From Clostridia bacterium (GTDB lineage: Bacteria; Bacillota; Clostridia; RUG12999), in the NCBI GenBank assembly GCA_022801925.1, contig JAAWTG010000005.1, forward strand, positions 1-64,000: DNA of 64,000 nucleotides. The letters are read 5' to 3'. The translations under genes were made by a program, and so were the position numbers. The notes under the pieces were generated by a model. That model saw only the letters and a program-made list of their open reading frames with translations. It did no database searches and was not told where the DNA came from. Shown here piece by piece: positions 17,378 to 26,019 of the stretch (the first letter of the stretch is position 1; each line of letters starts with the position of its first letter).

Positions 17378-17550
17378 AAAATCGGAGCAACGCTTCTGCT
17401 TTGCTTGCAAAGTGCAGAGCTTGCGACAGATTGCAACCTGCGCAGGGAGCGTTAGCTCCTCAGGATTTCAGCGGGAGATTAAAACTCCCACTGAAATCCT
17501 GAAATAGAACCCGCCGTCTAAGAGGCGGGGGACATCTGCGCTTAGGTTAT
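17378..17550 (+). ncRNA. Multi-hairpin IS605/TnpB omega-RNA-like element without TnpB, copy 1
   Basis: About 172 bases running from AATCGGAGCAACGC to GACATCTGCGCTTAGGTTAT. In order it can form a CTGC...GCAG hairpin, a TGCG...CGCA hairpin, GGAGCGTTAGCTCC, a long stem (TCAGGATTTCAG against CTGAAATCCTGA) and CCCGCC...GGCGGG close to the end. An inverted copy at 45682-45855 keeps every stem while changing bases on both sides. This layout resembles the right end and guide-RNA scaffold of IS200/IS605-type tnpB elements. No tnpB frame lies nearby. Confidence 0.6.
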
Positions 17551-17571
17551 ACAAAATGAGGTGGCAGAAAA

Positions 17572-19482
17572 ATGTTAGAACCGATACTGAAAGGGTTGGT
17601 GGAATGGCTCTATGAAATGATGCTGGATATTATGGCGTATGCGTCCGGCGAGCTGCTGGGCGTAATGAGCATGGATTTATCGTATTTTGAAAAGACCGCG
17701 CCGGTGGTTTCGGAGATTGTCAATGTGTTTATCGCGCTGGGCTGGGCGCTGCTGATAGGAAATATGGTGTTTCAGCTGATAAAATCCATGATGTCGGGCA
17801 TTGGCTTTGAAGCAGAAGATCCTAAAATCATATTCCTCCGCACATTTGTGTTTGCGTTTTTGCTGCTTGCGTCCCGGCAGATTTGCGATATTTGCTCCGG
17901 GATTGCGGGTACGGTGATTAATATGCTGGCTCTGCCGGGTTCTATTACAGTAACAACGCCGGATGAGAGCATGTTCTCGCTGGGTGCGGGGGCAAAGTGG
18001 CTGCTGGTTATCATTGTCGGCGTGGTGCTGATGTTCCAGATGCTAAAGCTCTTGTTTGAAATTGGCGAGCGGTACGTGATCACAAGCGTACTGACCTTTT
18101 TTGCGCCGCTTGCTTTTGCGATGGGCGGCAGCCGCAACACCAACGATATATTTAAAGGCTGGTGCAGAATGTACGGCTCTATGCTCGTGATGATGATTAT
18201 GAACATCGTGTTTTTAAAGCTGATTATGTCCGCCATGTCGCAGATGACTTCAGGCGGCGTGCTGATTTGGCTGGTGTTTGTGGTTGCGCTCACCAGAGTT
18301 GCGCGGAAAATTGACTCACATATCGGGAAGATAGGGCTAAATCCGGCACAGACGGGCGCGGGCATTGGTTCCAGAATCCCGGGCATGATGACCATGGTTG
18401 CGGTGCGGACAATGGGTTCGCTGGTGAGCCGCAGCATGGCAAGCGCCAAAGGAAGCGCTGGCGCGCAAGGCGGCGACCGGAAAAGCGGCAGAGGGAAATC
18501 CGGTGCGGCAGGAGGCGCAAATCCGTCCGGAACGGCAGCGTCCAGACCGCCGATAGCAAGGAACACCGACCGAAACGGAAGTACAGGAAATACAACGGTT
18601 GGCGGAACAACACAAAATACGGAAACTACCTATGCGAATCCGCAGAGTGCAAGCAGAAGTACGCAGACGGGAACGGTTCAGCCGAGCGGCAGGAGTAATC
18701 CGGCAGGAAAAGCGGGAGTAGGCGGAACAACAGAGAATGTCGTCAGCCGTTCAGACAGAACGGAGGGCAACGGCAAGCCGGTACATAGTACAAATGCACC
18801 CAGGCCGGGCGCAAACCGTCCGCCCATTCCAAGAAGCACCGAACGCGGCAGCGGGTATCCGGCAGACAAGGGAAGCGTTTCCGGAGGCGATGTGAAAGCG
18901 ATTGGCAGAGACGGCAGAAATGCATCGGACAGAAGCAGAACGGACAGGGATACATATCTGCACAAAACATCCGGTTCACCGACGGCAGTTCCTCCGAAAA
19001 TGCCGCAAAATGGCGGCGGAAGGACGGAACCGGGCGGGCAGGAGGTATCCGTATACCGAAACGAGCAGAAACATACGCAGAACCGCGGCGGAGTACTGTC
19101 AAACGGACAGTCGGTCGGCGGAGGCATTCGCAGTACAACGGTTGGCGGAAATGCGGGCGGCGTCAATATCAACCAAGCGGAGCAGAGCCGGTTTGCATCC
19201 GCGCAATCCGAGCATTTTGGAACAGAACGCTTATCGCGGGAAACCACCGAGCGCGAACGGGAGAAACGCACGGATACGAAAGCATATTACAGCGCGGAAC
19301 ACCGGAATATTGCCGAAACGGAGCATAGAATCAACCACGAATACAAGCGCGGGCGGTATAACCCGGCGGCGGCAAACAAAAAGGCGAAAAAGCAGTATTA
19401 CCGCAAGGAAAGCCTGCAGGAACGCCGCGCAAACGACAGAAAACGGAACAGAGGTGAGAACGATAGAAAACGCAAATGGTAG
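17572..19482 (+). CDS. VirB6/TrbL-like conjugation channel protein
   Basis: A 636-residue protein. Residues 1-270 hold about six membrane helices (VFIALGWALLIGNMVFQLI, FVFAFLLLASRQICDICSGI, WLLVIIVGVVLMFQMLKLL, FFAPLAFAMGG, MLVMMIMNIVFLKLI, VLIWLVFVVALTRVA), the arrangement of VirB6/TrbL inner-membrane components. The remaining 350 residues are a low-complexity Gly/Ser/Arg/Asn tail with a Glu/Arg-rich end, probably cytoplasmic and disordered. The last 29 bases overlap the next gene. Confidence 0.8.
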   Translation: MLEPILKGLVEWLYEMMLDIMAYASGELLGVMSMDLSYFEKTAPVVSEIVNVFIALGWALLIGNMVFQLIKSMMSGIGFEAEDPKIIFLRTFVFAFLLLASRQICDICSGIAGTVINMLALPGSITVTTPDESMFSLGAGAKWLLVIIVGVVLMFQMLKLLFEIGERYVITSVLTFFAPLAFAMGGSRNTNDIFKGWCRMYGSMLVMMIMNIVFLKLIMSAMSQMTSGGVLIWLVFVVALTRVARKIDSHIGKIGLNPAQTGAGIGSRIPGMMTMVAVRTMGSLVSRSMASAKGSAGAQGGDRKSGRGKSGAAGGANPSGTAASRPPIARNTDRNGSTGNTTVGGTTQNTETTYANPQSASRSTQTGTVQPSGRSNPAGKAGVGGTTENVVSRSDRTEGNGKPVHSTNAPRPGANRPPIPRSTERGSGYPADKGSVSGGDVKAIGRDGRNASDRSRTDRDTYLHKTSGSPTAVPPKMPQNGGGRTEPGGQEVSVYRNEQKHTQNRGGVLSNGQSVGGGIRSTTVGGNAGGVNINQAEQSRFASAQSEHFGTERLSRETTEREREKRTDTKAYYSAEHRNIAETEHRINHEYKRGRYNPAAANKKAKKQYYRKESLQERRANDRKRNRGENDRKRKW

Positions 19483-20617
19483 AAGCGGTACGCAAAAAGC
19501 GGTTCGCGGCGCGCAGATGCTCAAGGGCGCAGTCAAGGCGGCGGGCGGCATTGCGTCCGGCAATTTTGTGGCGGTCGCGCAGGGCGTGGCGGAGGCGTTA
19601 TCGCCAAAGGTGATTGCGGCAATTTTAGGGATACTGCTGTTTTTAATCCTTTTGCCGATTATTATCCTGTCCGCCGTCCCGCAAATGCTGTTCAGTTGGG
19701 GAACGGTCAACGATGCGGAGCTGATAGAACGCAACAAGCACGGCACGGCGCTTGTACAGCATTACGAAGCTGTGATAGAAAAGCAGGAGGAGGGCGTGAA
19801 CCCGGATATCTACTGGCTCATTTCCATTGAGTCGGTGCGTTCCAAACAAAAGATAGAGGATATTGATAAAAATGATGTGGAAACCTCCGTCAAAAGCAGC
19901 TTTTCTAAAGACAAGGACGGCAATATCCGCAACAAATCGCCTGACGAAATGATGGACGAGCTTGGCTTTTCCGACGAAGAAAAGAACTGGGCGAACCTGA
20001 TGTATTCCAGCCTGAACGAGCAGTATCTTGACCCGGACAGCGAGTATGGCGACGCGGGCGGGCTGCCGAGCTACGACGGCGTTACGCTTGGGGAATCGGG
20101 CGAAACGCAGGTGGTATACTACAATCAGCTTGACGAACGCTGGTCACATCAGATGTACGGCAAATCCAGCACCATCGGCGCGGCGGGGTGCGGGCCGACG
20201 TCGCTTGCGATTGCGGTGTCTACGCTGACGGGTAAAAGCATTGACCCGCCGGCGGTGTGTGCGTGGTCGGTGGCGAACGGGCACCGCTGCGAGGGGAACG
20301 GCAGCTACCACTCGCTCATTCCGGAGGGTGCAAAGCATTACGGGCTGAAGGTGGAAAAGCTGGGACGCTCCAGTGCGAAAGAATTGGAAAAACATTTATC
20401 AAGCGGGCATCTGGTGATTGCAATTATGGCAAAAGGCCATTTTACATCAAGCGGTCATTTTATTGTACTGCGTGGTATCACCAAAAGCGGCAAGGTGCTT
20501 GTCGCCGACCCCGCAAGCTATAAGCGGAGCGGACAGGAATGGGATATATCCATTATCTTAAACGAGGCAAGAGGCGACGCGGCGGCAGGCGGCCCGTTTT
20601 GGGCGGTGTCAAAATAA
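19454..20617 (+). CDS. Membrane-anchored C39-like cysteine peptidase of the transfer apparatus
   Basis: About 387 residues, taking the GTG at 19454; the frame is open further upstream, but that part is the shadow of the previous gene. One membrane helix (VIAAILGILLFLILLPIIIL) is followed by an extracellular region. A C39-like peptidase domain starts at VVYYNQLDERW, has its Cys in GAAGCGPTSLA and its His in GHFIVLRG. In Gram-positive conjugation systems this position is usually taken by a VirB1/CwlT-like wall hydrolase, so local peptidoglycan opening or peptide cleavage is plausible. Start choice is uncertain. Confidence 0.75.
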   Translation: MRTIENANGRSGTQKAVRGAQMLKGAVKAAGGIASGNFVAVAQGVAEALSPKVIAAILGILLFLILLPIIILSAVPQMLFSWGTVNDAELIERNKHGTALVQHYEAVIEKQEEGVNPDIYWLISIESVRSKQKIEDIDKNDVETSVKSSFSKDKDGNIRNKSPDEMMDELGFSDEEKNWANLMYSSLNEQYLDPDSEYGDAGGLPSYDGVTLGESGETQVVYYNQLDERWSHQMYGKSSTIGAAGCGPTSLAIAVSTLTGKSIDPPAVCAWSVANGHRCEGNGSYHSLIPEGAKHYGLKVEKLGRSSAKELEKHLSSGHLVIAIMAKGHFTSSGHFIVLRGITKSGKVLVADPASYKRSGQEWDISIILNEARGDAAAGGPFWAVSK

Positions 20618-20625
20618 TGATGAAA

Positions 20626-20692
20626 ATTCGTGTAAATAACGTTGATAAATTTTAAAAAACGCGTTGATTTTTACACGAATAAATGTTATACT
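20626..20692 (+). promoter_or_regulatory. Promoter with overlapping inverted repeat
   Basis: TTGATT (20664-20669), 17 bases, TATACT (20687-20692). ATTCGTGTAAA (20626-20636) and TTTACACGAAT (20670-20680) form an 11-bp inverted repeat whose right arm lies in the promoter spacer. It may be an operator or a hairpin ending the upstream transcript. Confidence 0.6.
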
Positions 20693-20721
20693 ATGTATAT
20701 TGGAATGGGAGGGTGATTATA

Positions 20722-22017
20722 GTGCAAAGAAAAATAATGAGTTTTTTAACGGAATGGAAAGATAGTCCACATAGAAAACCATTGATATTACAAGGTGCAA
20801 GACAGGTTGGGAAAACATATTCCCTTTTAGAATTCGGGCGCACTTATTATGAAAATGTTGCGTATTTTAATTTTGAAAGTACTCCGAAGCTGGCGTCTGT
20901 TTTTGAAGGGGAGATAAAACCGGACTATCTGCTTCCTATCTTGTCTCATCTTTCAGGGCAGACGATTGTAAAAGAAAAAACGCTTATTATATTTGATGAG
21001 GTACAAAAATGTGAGCGGGCATTAACGGCATTAAAATATTTTTGCGAAGAAGCGCCGGAATATCATATCGCGGTTGCAGGAAGTCTTTTGGGCGTGGCGG
21101 TAAATCGTGAGGAGTTTTCGTTTCCCGTTGGTAAGGTAGATATAAAGACAATGTATCCAATGGATATGGAGGAGTTTATGCTTGCGATGGGAAAAGAGGA
21201 TTTGGTTATGCGTATCAGAGAGTGCTTTGCAACAAATTCTCCCATGCCGGAAATTCTTCATGAGGAAGCTATGAATTTGTATAGACAGTATCTTGTAGTG
21301 GGAGGTATGCCGGAATGTGTAATAAAATTTGTCGAGACAAGGGATTATATTCTGATTCGTCATACGCAGTCTATGATTTTGGAAGGTTATCTTGACGATA
21401 TGAGCAAGTATAACAAGAAAAATGAGATAAAAAAGACGCGGCTCACATATGATAACATTACCGTTCAGCTATCAAAGAAAAATACAAGATTTCAGTACAA
21501 ACTGATAAAAAAAGGCGCAAGAGCGGCAGAATTTGAAAATGCAGTTGAATGGCTTGCTTTGTCGGGTATTGTTTCACAAATCTATAAGGCTGAGCAAATT
21601 AGAAAGCCGTTGGATAATTATCGGGATATTGATTCGTTCAAAATCTATGTATCTGATGTTGGCCTCTTGTGTGCAAAAAAGGATTTGCTTGCACAGGACA
21701 TACTTTATATGTCAGATGAACTGAATGATTTCAAAGGCGGAATGACAGAGAACTATGTGAATTCGCAGTTGATTATCAGTGGGTATAAGACATATTACTG
21801 GATGAGCGACCGGGGAGCAGAGGTTGACTTTATCGTACAACGCAAAGGTGATATTATTCCGATTGAGGTCAAAAGCTCTGATAATACAAAAGCAAAAAGT
21901 TTGAATGTGTATATACAAACAAATAAACCAAAATATGCAATTAAGTTATCAGCAAAAAACTTTGGTTTTGAAGATAATAAAAAAACAGTTCCGCTTTATG
22001 CAGCATTTTGTGTTTAG
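20722..22017 (+). CDS. AAA_14/DUF4143 ATPase with PD-(D/E)XK-like C-terminal domain
   Basis: About 431 residues from the GTG at 20722, which follows GGGAGGG. Walker A GARQVGKT is near residue 29 and Walker B LIIFDEVQKCER follows, then the winged-helix region. The C-terminal DUF4143 domain carries a nuclease-like signature: EVDFIV followed by IPIEVKSS. These proteins are widespread in Clostridia and Bacteroidetes; their role is unresolved, with defence or mobile-element control often suggested. It has its own promoter and terminator and is more AT-rich than its neighbours, so it looks like cargo dropped into the transfer operon. Confidence 0.85.
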   Translation: MQRKIMSFLTEWKDSPHRKPLILQGARQVGKTYSLLEFGRTYYENVAYFNFESTPKLASVFEGEIKPDYLLPILSHLSGQTIVKEKTLIIFDEVQKCERALTALKYFCEEAPEYHIAVAGSLLGVAVNREEFSFPVGKVDIKTMYPMDMEEFMLAMGKEDLVMRIRECFATNSPMPEILHEEAMNLYRQYLVVGGMPECVIKFVETRDYILIRHTQSMILEGYLDDMSKYNKKNEIKKTRLTYDNITVQLSKKNTRFQYKLIKKGARAAEFENAVEWLALSGIVSQIYKAEQIRKPLDNYRDIDSFKIYVSDVGLLCAKKDLLAQDILYMSDELNDFKGGMTENYVNSQLIISGYKTYYWMSDRGAEVDFIVQRKGDIIPIEVKSSDNTKAKSLNVYIQTNKPKYAIKLSAKNFGFEDNKKTVPLYAAFCV

Positions 22018-22030
22018 CGGAACAAGAAAG

Positions 22031-22075
22031 AAAAAGGCTTGTGTTACTGTAAGAAATTCACAAGTCTTTTTCTTT
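22031..22075 (+). terminator. Terminator after the DUF4143 ATPase
   Basis: AAAAAGGCTTGTG pairs with CACAAGTCTTTTT (one mismatch), followed by a T-rich tail. Confidence 0.85.
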
Positions 22076-22106
22076 TACCCAAAAAGAGGAAGGGGTGATT
22101 TAACGG

Positions 22107-22403
22107 ATGAACGAGTTTTATATTCCCACAAATTTTGAGGACAGCGGAAAGCTGCTGGGGTTGTTCGGGATACGCAATGTGGTTGAGGCGGGGATGTTAT
22201 CTTTGCCTTTTCTTTTTGCCATTTTTAAATTTCTGCCGTTTGGTTTGACATGGAAGATTATTATTTCGGCGGTTTTTGTCATTCCCATCGGCGGGTTTGC
22301 GCTGCTTGGCATTAACGACGATCCGTTGACGGTCTTTGCCAAAACGTGGTGGAGGTGGCTGAAAAGCAGAAAAATCATAGAATATCGGGGTGAAGTAAAA
22401 TGA
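22107..22403 (+). CDS. PrgI-like conjugation membrane protein
   Basis: A 98-residue PrgI-family protein. FYIPTNFEDSGKLLGLFG is followed by two adjacent helices (AGMLSLPFLFAIFKFLPFG and IIISAVFVIPIGGFALLGI), then a cytoplasmic tail (TWWRWLKSRKIIEYRG). PrgI corresponds to VirB3 and sits beside VirB4 in Gram-positive type IV secretion loci. It overlaps the next gene by 4 bases. GGAAGGGGTG supports the start. Confidence 0.85.
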   Translation: MNEFYIPTNFEDSGKLLGLFGIRNVVEAGMLSLPFLFAIFKFLPFGLTWKIIISAVFVIPIGGFALLGINDDPLTVFAKTWWRWLKSRKIIEYRGEVK

Positions 22404-23077
22404 GCAAATGGCATATATTTGCGCAAAAGGCGGAGAAATCATTTGGGAAGTATTATGAAAACAGCACGCAGAAATGGTTGCCGATAGAAAACATCCAAAA
22501 CGGAATTGTGCTTTTGAAGGACGGACGGTACATCAAGGTGATTGAGGTGCTGCCCGTCAATTTTTATCTCAAAAGTGAAGTGGAACAGGAGAATATTATC
22601 TACTATTTTGCGTCCTACTTAAAGATTGCGCCGGACAATCTGCAAATCCGCGTGATGACGCAGCGGGCGGATATTGAGGGCTATCTTGACAGACTGCAAA
22701 TTTTATCCGAATCAGAGCAAAATAACGCCTGCAAAAACATGATTTTGGACGAAATGGCGTTTGTGCAGGGATTATCTGAGCATATTGCAATCAAAAAGCG
22801 GTTTTTTATTGTGTTTGAATATGCGGGAAAGGGCTTTGGCGTGCGGGAAAATTCATTTGCGGATGTGTGTCGTGCGCTGGGAGATGAAGCATATAAGGCA
22901 CAGCGGTATTTGTCGCAATGCGGGCTGGAGGTATTAGGTATCAATGACGACGGGGCTTTGATTGACTTGTTTTACAGCCTGATTAACAAGCATGCGGCGC
23001 ACCTTGTCAAGCCGGGCGGCTTTGCGGCGGATATGACAGACGAAATACACACTTATGAAGGAGGTATGGTTGATTAA
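22400..23077 (+). CDS. Stand-alone protein resembling the VirB4 N-terminal domain
   Basis: A 225-residue soluble protein that starts KWHIFAQKAEKSFGKYYENS and contains WLPIENIQNGIVLLKDGRYI and IEVLPVNFYL, features seen at the N termini of Gram-positive VirB4/TrsE ATPases. There is no P-loop. It lies directly between prgI and the VirB4 ATPase, so VirB4 may be split into two polypeptides here. Similarity is judged by eye; the length and position agree with a domain-split version. Confidence 0.5.
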   Translation: MSKWHIFAQKAEKSFGKYYENSTQKWLPIENIQNGIVLLKDGRYIKVIEVLPVNFYLKSEVEQENIIYYFASYLKIAPDNLQIRVMTQRADIEGYLDRLQILSESEQNNACKNMILDEMAFVQGLSEHIAIKKRFFIVFEYAGKGFGVRENSFADVCRALGDEAYKAQRYLSQCGLEVLGINDDGALIDLFYSLINKHAAHLVKPGGFAADMTDEIHTYEGGMVD

Positions 23078-23161
23078 ATTCCCGCATCTCACCGCTTTTT
23101 GCTCGGGGCAGTACCTTTGTACGGCACCGCTCGCTGCAAAGCGGCAATCTGCGAAAATTTC
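23075..23161 (+). repeat. Intercistronic structured element, copy B of three
   Basis: It includes the stop codon of the preceding gene: TAAATT, CATCTCACC, a hairpin built on CGGGGCAGTAC/GTACGGCACCG, GCGGCAATCTG, AAAATTT. It shares the block order of copies A (5043) and C (61321), with different but still pairing stem bases. The VirB4 gene begins 39 bases later. Confidence 0.6.
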
Positions 23162-23199
23162 ATTCAATCATTTAACGTATCAGAAAGGACAGAGTAAAA

Positions 23200-25236
23200 A
23201 TGAAAAACGAGGAAAAAGTCAGACGATTGACATTAGAAGCAGAGGAGGAAACGGGCAATGAAAAAGGAGTTTCGGAGAGCGCAGAACAACAGGCAGCGGC
23301 AAACGCTGAAAAATCCGAAAAAGCAAATTCCCAAAGTGATAAAGAAGCGGCGAACCGCCAGAAGCCATCCGTAATGCAAAAATTAAAGCAAGTGCTGCTG
23401 AAAGAAAAACAGGAGGAAATCCCGGAGCTGTGGACGGGGCAAACCTCGGTGCTGGATATTCTTGCGCCGTCCTCGGTGGACAACGGCAGCCGGGACTATA
23501 TCGTGGTGGACGGCGTGTATCACTCGTATTTGTACGTTGCAGGCTACGGCTACCGTACCAAAAACGAAGGCGCGTGGCTGTCGCCGCTGGTGGAGGCGGG
23601 GGACAATATCGGAATCAGCTTTACCTTTAAGAAGATGCCGCGGGACAAGATTCTATCCAGAATATCGCAGAAAACCATGCTCAACCGCAGCCGGATGCGT
23701 GAGGTGGGCGATACCCGGCAGGATTACGAGGAACTGGACAGCGCCATATCCAGTGGATTCTGGCTGAAGGAGGGTATCAACCGCACAGGGCAGGATTTTT
23801 ATTACATGACAACGGTAATCGAAGTGACGGCGGACGACGAAGAAGAACTGGAAATCAGGGTGAACGACGTCATAACGCTGTGCGCCTCCATGAGTATGAC
23901 CGTCAAGCGCGCGGACTATAAGCACGAGCAATGCTTTTTGTCCGCCTTGCCGACACTTTCGCTTGACCCGGACATGGAACGCAAGGGCAGGCGCAATGTG
24001 CTGACCGATTCGCTGGCGGCGGCGTTCCCGTTTTCGTCCTTTGAAATCTATGACCAAAACGGCATTTTCCTTGGGCTGAACAAGTACAACAGCTCCATTG
24101 CCATTCTGGATATTTTCGACGCGGACAAGTATTCCAATGCCAACGGCTGTATTTTGGGTATGAGCGGCGCGGGAAAGACGTTTTTAATGCAGCTGATGGC
24201 GCTGCGGCTGCGAATGCAGGGGACGCAGGTGTTTATCCTCGCGCCGATCAAAGGACACGAGTGTGCGGACGCCTGCTATATGGCGGGCGGCAAGTATATC
24301 CGCATTGCGCCGTCGTCAAAGGATTGCATCAACATTATGGAAATCCGAAAATCCACGTTGTCACCGGATTATGAAATCAAGGGAGACGACCGGGGCGATT
24401 CCGTGTTGGCAGAGAAGCTGCAAAAGCTGATGATATTCTTTTCGCTGATAAAAAACGACATTACGCAGAACGAACTGAACCTGCTGGACGGCGCGGTGAT
24501 ACGGACCTACCGGAAATTCGGCATAGAATTTGAGAACGAAACTCTGTTTGACAAAGACGGGAAATTCAAGAAAATGCCGACGCTCAAGGACTTGTACGAG
24601 GAATTGTTATCCAAGGACGAAACCAAGCCGCTTGCGCTGATGATTGAAAAGTTTGCGGTGGGGTCGTTATCGAGCTTCGGCGGCGAGACGAATGTGGATT
24701 TGAATAACAAATATATTGTGCTGGATATTTCGGAGATGACCGACCACCTAAAGCCGCTGGGGATGTTTATGGCGCTGGATTTTGTGTGGGATAAGGCGAA
24801 GGAAAGCCGGATACAGAAAAAGGCGATCTTTCTGGACGAGCTGTGGACGCTGATTGGCGCCAGCTCTAATCGGATGGCGGCGGATTATGTGCTGGAGATA
24901 TTTAAGGTCATCCGCGGGTACGGCGGCGCGGCGATTGCAGCAACGCAGGACATCGGGGACTTTTTCTCATTGGACGACGGCAAGTACGGCAAGGGCGTCA
25001 TCAACAATTCCCGCATCAAGTTTATCTTGCAGTTGGAGGAGGACGAAGCCTTTGCGGTGCAGAAATATCTGTCGCTCTCGGATGAGGAAACCATGCAGAT
25101 TATCCGCAACCAGCGCGGCGAGGCGCTGCTGTGCGCCAACCGGAACAAGGTTTGCATTGACGTCAAGGCGTCGCCGTTTCTATATGATTTACTGACTACA
25201 AAAAGAAGCGATTTGGAAAGGAGAAAGAGAAATTAA
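23200..25236 (+). CDS. virB4: VirB4-like conjugation ATPase
   Basis: A 678-residue ATPase that powers the type IV secretion channel. The N-terminal 70 residues are charged and probably disordered. Walker A GMSGAGKTF lies near residue 324 and the Walker B region is KAIFLDELWTLIG. The motif AAIAATQDIGDFFS also fits the VirB4/TraE/TrsE class. AGAAAGGACAG sets the start. The short N-terminal region agrees with the separate VirB4-N-like protein encoded just upstream. Confidence 0.92.
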   Translation: MKNEEKVRRLTLEAEEETGNEKGVSESAEQQAAANAEKSEKANSQSDKEAANRQKPSVMQKLKQVLLKEKQEEIPELWTGQTSVLDILAPSSVDNGSRDYIVVDGVYHSYLYVAGYGYRTKNEGAWLSPLVEAGDNIGISFTFKKMPRDKILSRISQKTMLNRSRMREVGDTRQDYEELDSAISSGFWLKEGINRTGQDFYYMTTVIEVTADDEEELEIRVNDVITLCASMSMTVKRADYKHEQCFLSALPTLSLDPDMERKGRRNVLTDSLAAAFPFSSFEIYDQNGIFLGLNKYNSSIAILDIFDADKYSNANGCILGMSGAGKTFLMQLMALRLRMQGTQVFILAPIKGHECADACYMAGGKYIRIAPSSKDCINIMEIRKSTLSPDYEIKGDDRGDSVLAEKLQKLMIFFSLIKNDITQNELNLLDGAVIRTYRKFGIEFENETLFDKDGKFKKMPTLKDLYEELLSKDETKPLALMIEKFAVGSLSSFGGETNVDLNNKYIVLDISEMTDHLKPLGMFMALDFVWDKAKESRIQKKAIFLDELWTLIGASSNRMAADYVLEIFKVIRGYGGAAIAATQDIGDFFSLDDGKYGKGVINNSRIKFILQLEEDEAFAVQKYLSLSDEETMQIIRNQRGEALLCANRNKVCIDVKASPFLYDLLTTKRSDLERRKRN

Positions 25237-25239
25237 CGC

Positions 25240-25268
25240 TTGACAAAAGTTATCGTATATGATAACAT
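25240..25268 (+). promoter_or_regulatory. higBA promoter with internal operator
   Basis: TTGACA (25240-25245), 17 bases, TAACAT (25263-25268). The perfect palindrome GTTATC-6-GATAAC (25249-25266) fills the spacer, a typical autorepressor site for an HTH antitoxin. Confidence 0.8.
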
Positions 25269-25307
25269 ATAAATGAAAGCTGCATATACTGAATGTGGAG
25301 GTGTAAA

Positions 25308-25673
25308 ATGGAGTGGCAGGTGGAATATTATAAAAAAGAAAATGGGAAAATACCGGTATTAGAATATTTGCTGTCATTAAATCCAAAAATGAGAGCAAAG
25401 GCGTTTTCTGAAATTGAATTGCTGGAAAAGCATGGAACAATGCTGAGAGAGCCTTATGTAAAATCAATCAAGGGCGCGAAGTATAAAGATATATTTGAAT
25501 TAAGAATCAAGTTTTCCTCTGACATCAGCCGGATTTTTTATTTTACGTTTCAAAATAGTACGTTTGTGCTTTTGCATGGATTTACAAAGAAAAGCGATAA
25601 AACGCCAAGAACCGAACTTGACAGGGCGGTAAAGTATAAAGAAGATTATGAAAGAAGGTGCGAGAATGAGTAA
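25308..25673 (+). CDS. HigB-like (Gp49/RelE superfamily) toxin
   Basis: A 121-residue protein: WQVEYYKKENGKIPVLEYL, LEKHGTMLREPYVKSI, YKDIFELRIKFSSDISRIFY, LLHGFTKKSDKTPRTELDRA. This is the phage-derived Gp49/HigB type, a ribosome-dependent mRNA interferase family. The ATG at 25308 follows GGAGGTG; an in-frame upstream codon at 25293 has no such site. It overlaps the HTH gene by 8 bases, giving the toxin-first order of higBA. Confidence 0.85.
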   Translation: MEWQVEYYKKENGKIPVLEYLLSLNPKMRAKAFSEIELLEKHGTMLREPYVKSIKGAKYKDIFELRIKFSSDISRIFYFTFQNSTFVLLHGFTKKSDKTPRTELDRAVKYKEDYERRCENE

Positions 25674-25950
25674 AGCAGGCGTAAAGTTTTCAGAGATGAA
25701 AGAATTATTGATGAAGGATGAAGAATTTAAGACGGAGTATGAAAAGCTAAAGCCGCGCTATGATGTTATCTCCCAAATTATTGAAGAACGCGCAAGACAG
25801 GACATCACGCAGGAGGAACTGGCGCTCCGGGTGGGAACGCAAAAGTCCAATATTTCCCGTTTGGAGAGCGGAACCTACAATCCGACATTGGATTTTTTGG
25901 TTAAGGTAGCGCATTCGCTGGGAAAGGAAATGCAGATTACACTAAAATAA
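25666..25950 (+). CDS. HigA-like XRE-family antitoxin
   Basis: A 94-residue protein with a C-terminal helix-turn-helix: DITQEELALRVGTQKSNISR, then LESGTYNPTLDFLVKVAHSL. It should neutralise the overlapping HigB-like toxin and repress the palindromic promoter at 25240. The start at 25666 is chosen over 25648 because AGAAGGTG precedes it. A terminator follows, so this is a second self-contained cargo pair within the transfer region. Confidence 0.87.
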   Translation: MSKAGVKFSEMKELLMKDEEFKTEYEKLKPRYDVISQIIEERARQDITQEELALRVGTQKSNISRLESGTYNPTLDFLVKVAHSLGKEMQITLK

Positions 25951-25965
25951 AATACACAAGTGGAG

Positions 25966-25996
25966 AACCCGTTGATTGCATATCAGCGGGTTTTTT
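25966..25996 (+). terminator. Terminator after higBA
   Basis: AACCCGTTGAT pairs with ATCAGCGGGTT (one G-T wobble) and is followed by TTTTT. Confidence 0.85.
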
Positions 25997-26019
25997 GTAT
26001 GCAAAAAGGAGAAGGAAAA

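Noticed and set aside
18678..19271. Minus-strand frames opposite the VirB6-like and adhesin genes
   Set aside because: They are low-complexity mirror frames of strongly coding plus-strand genes and lack ribosome-binding sites.
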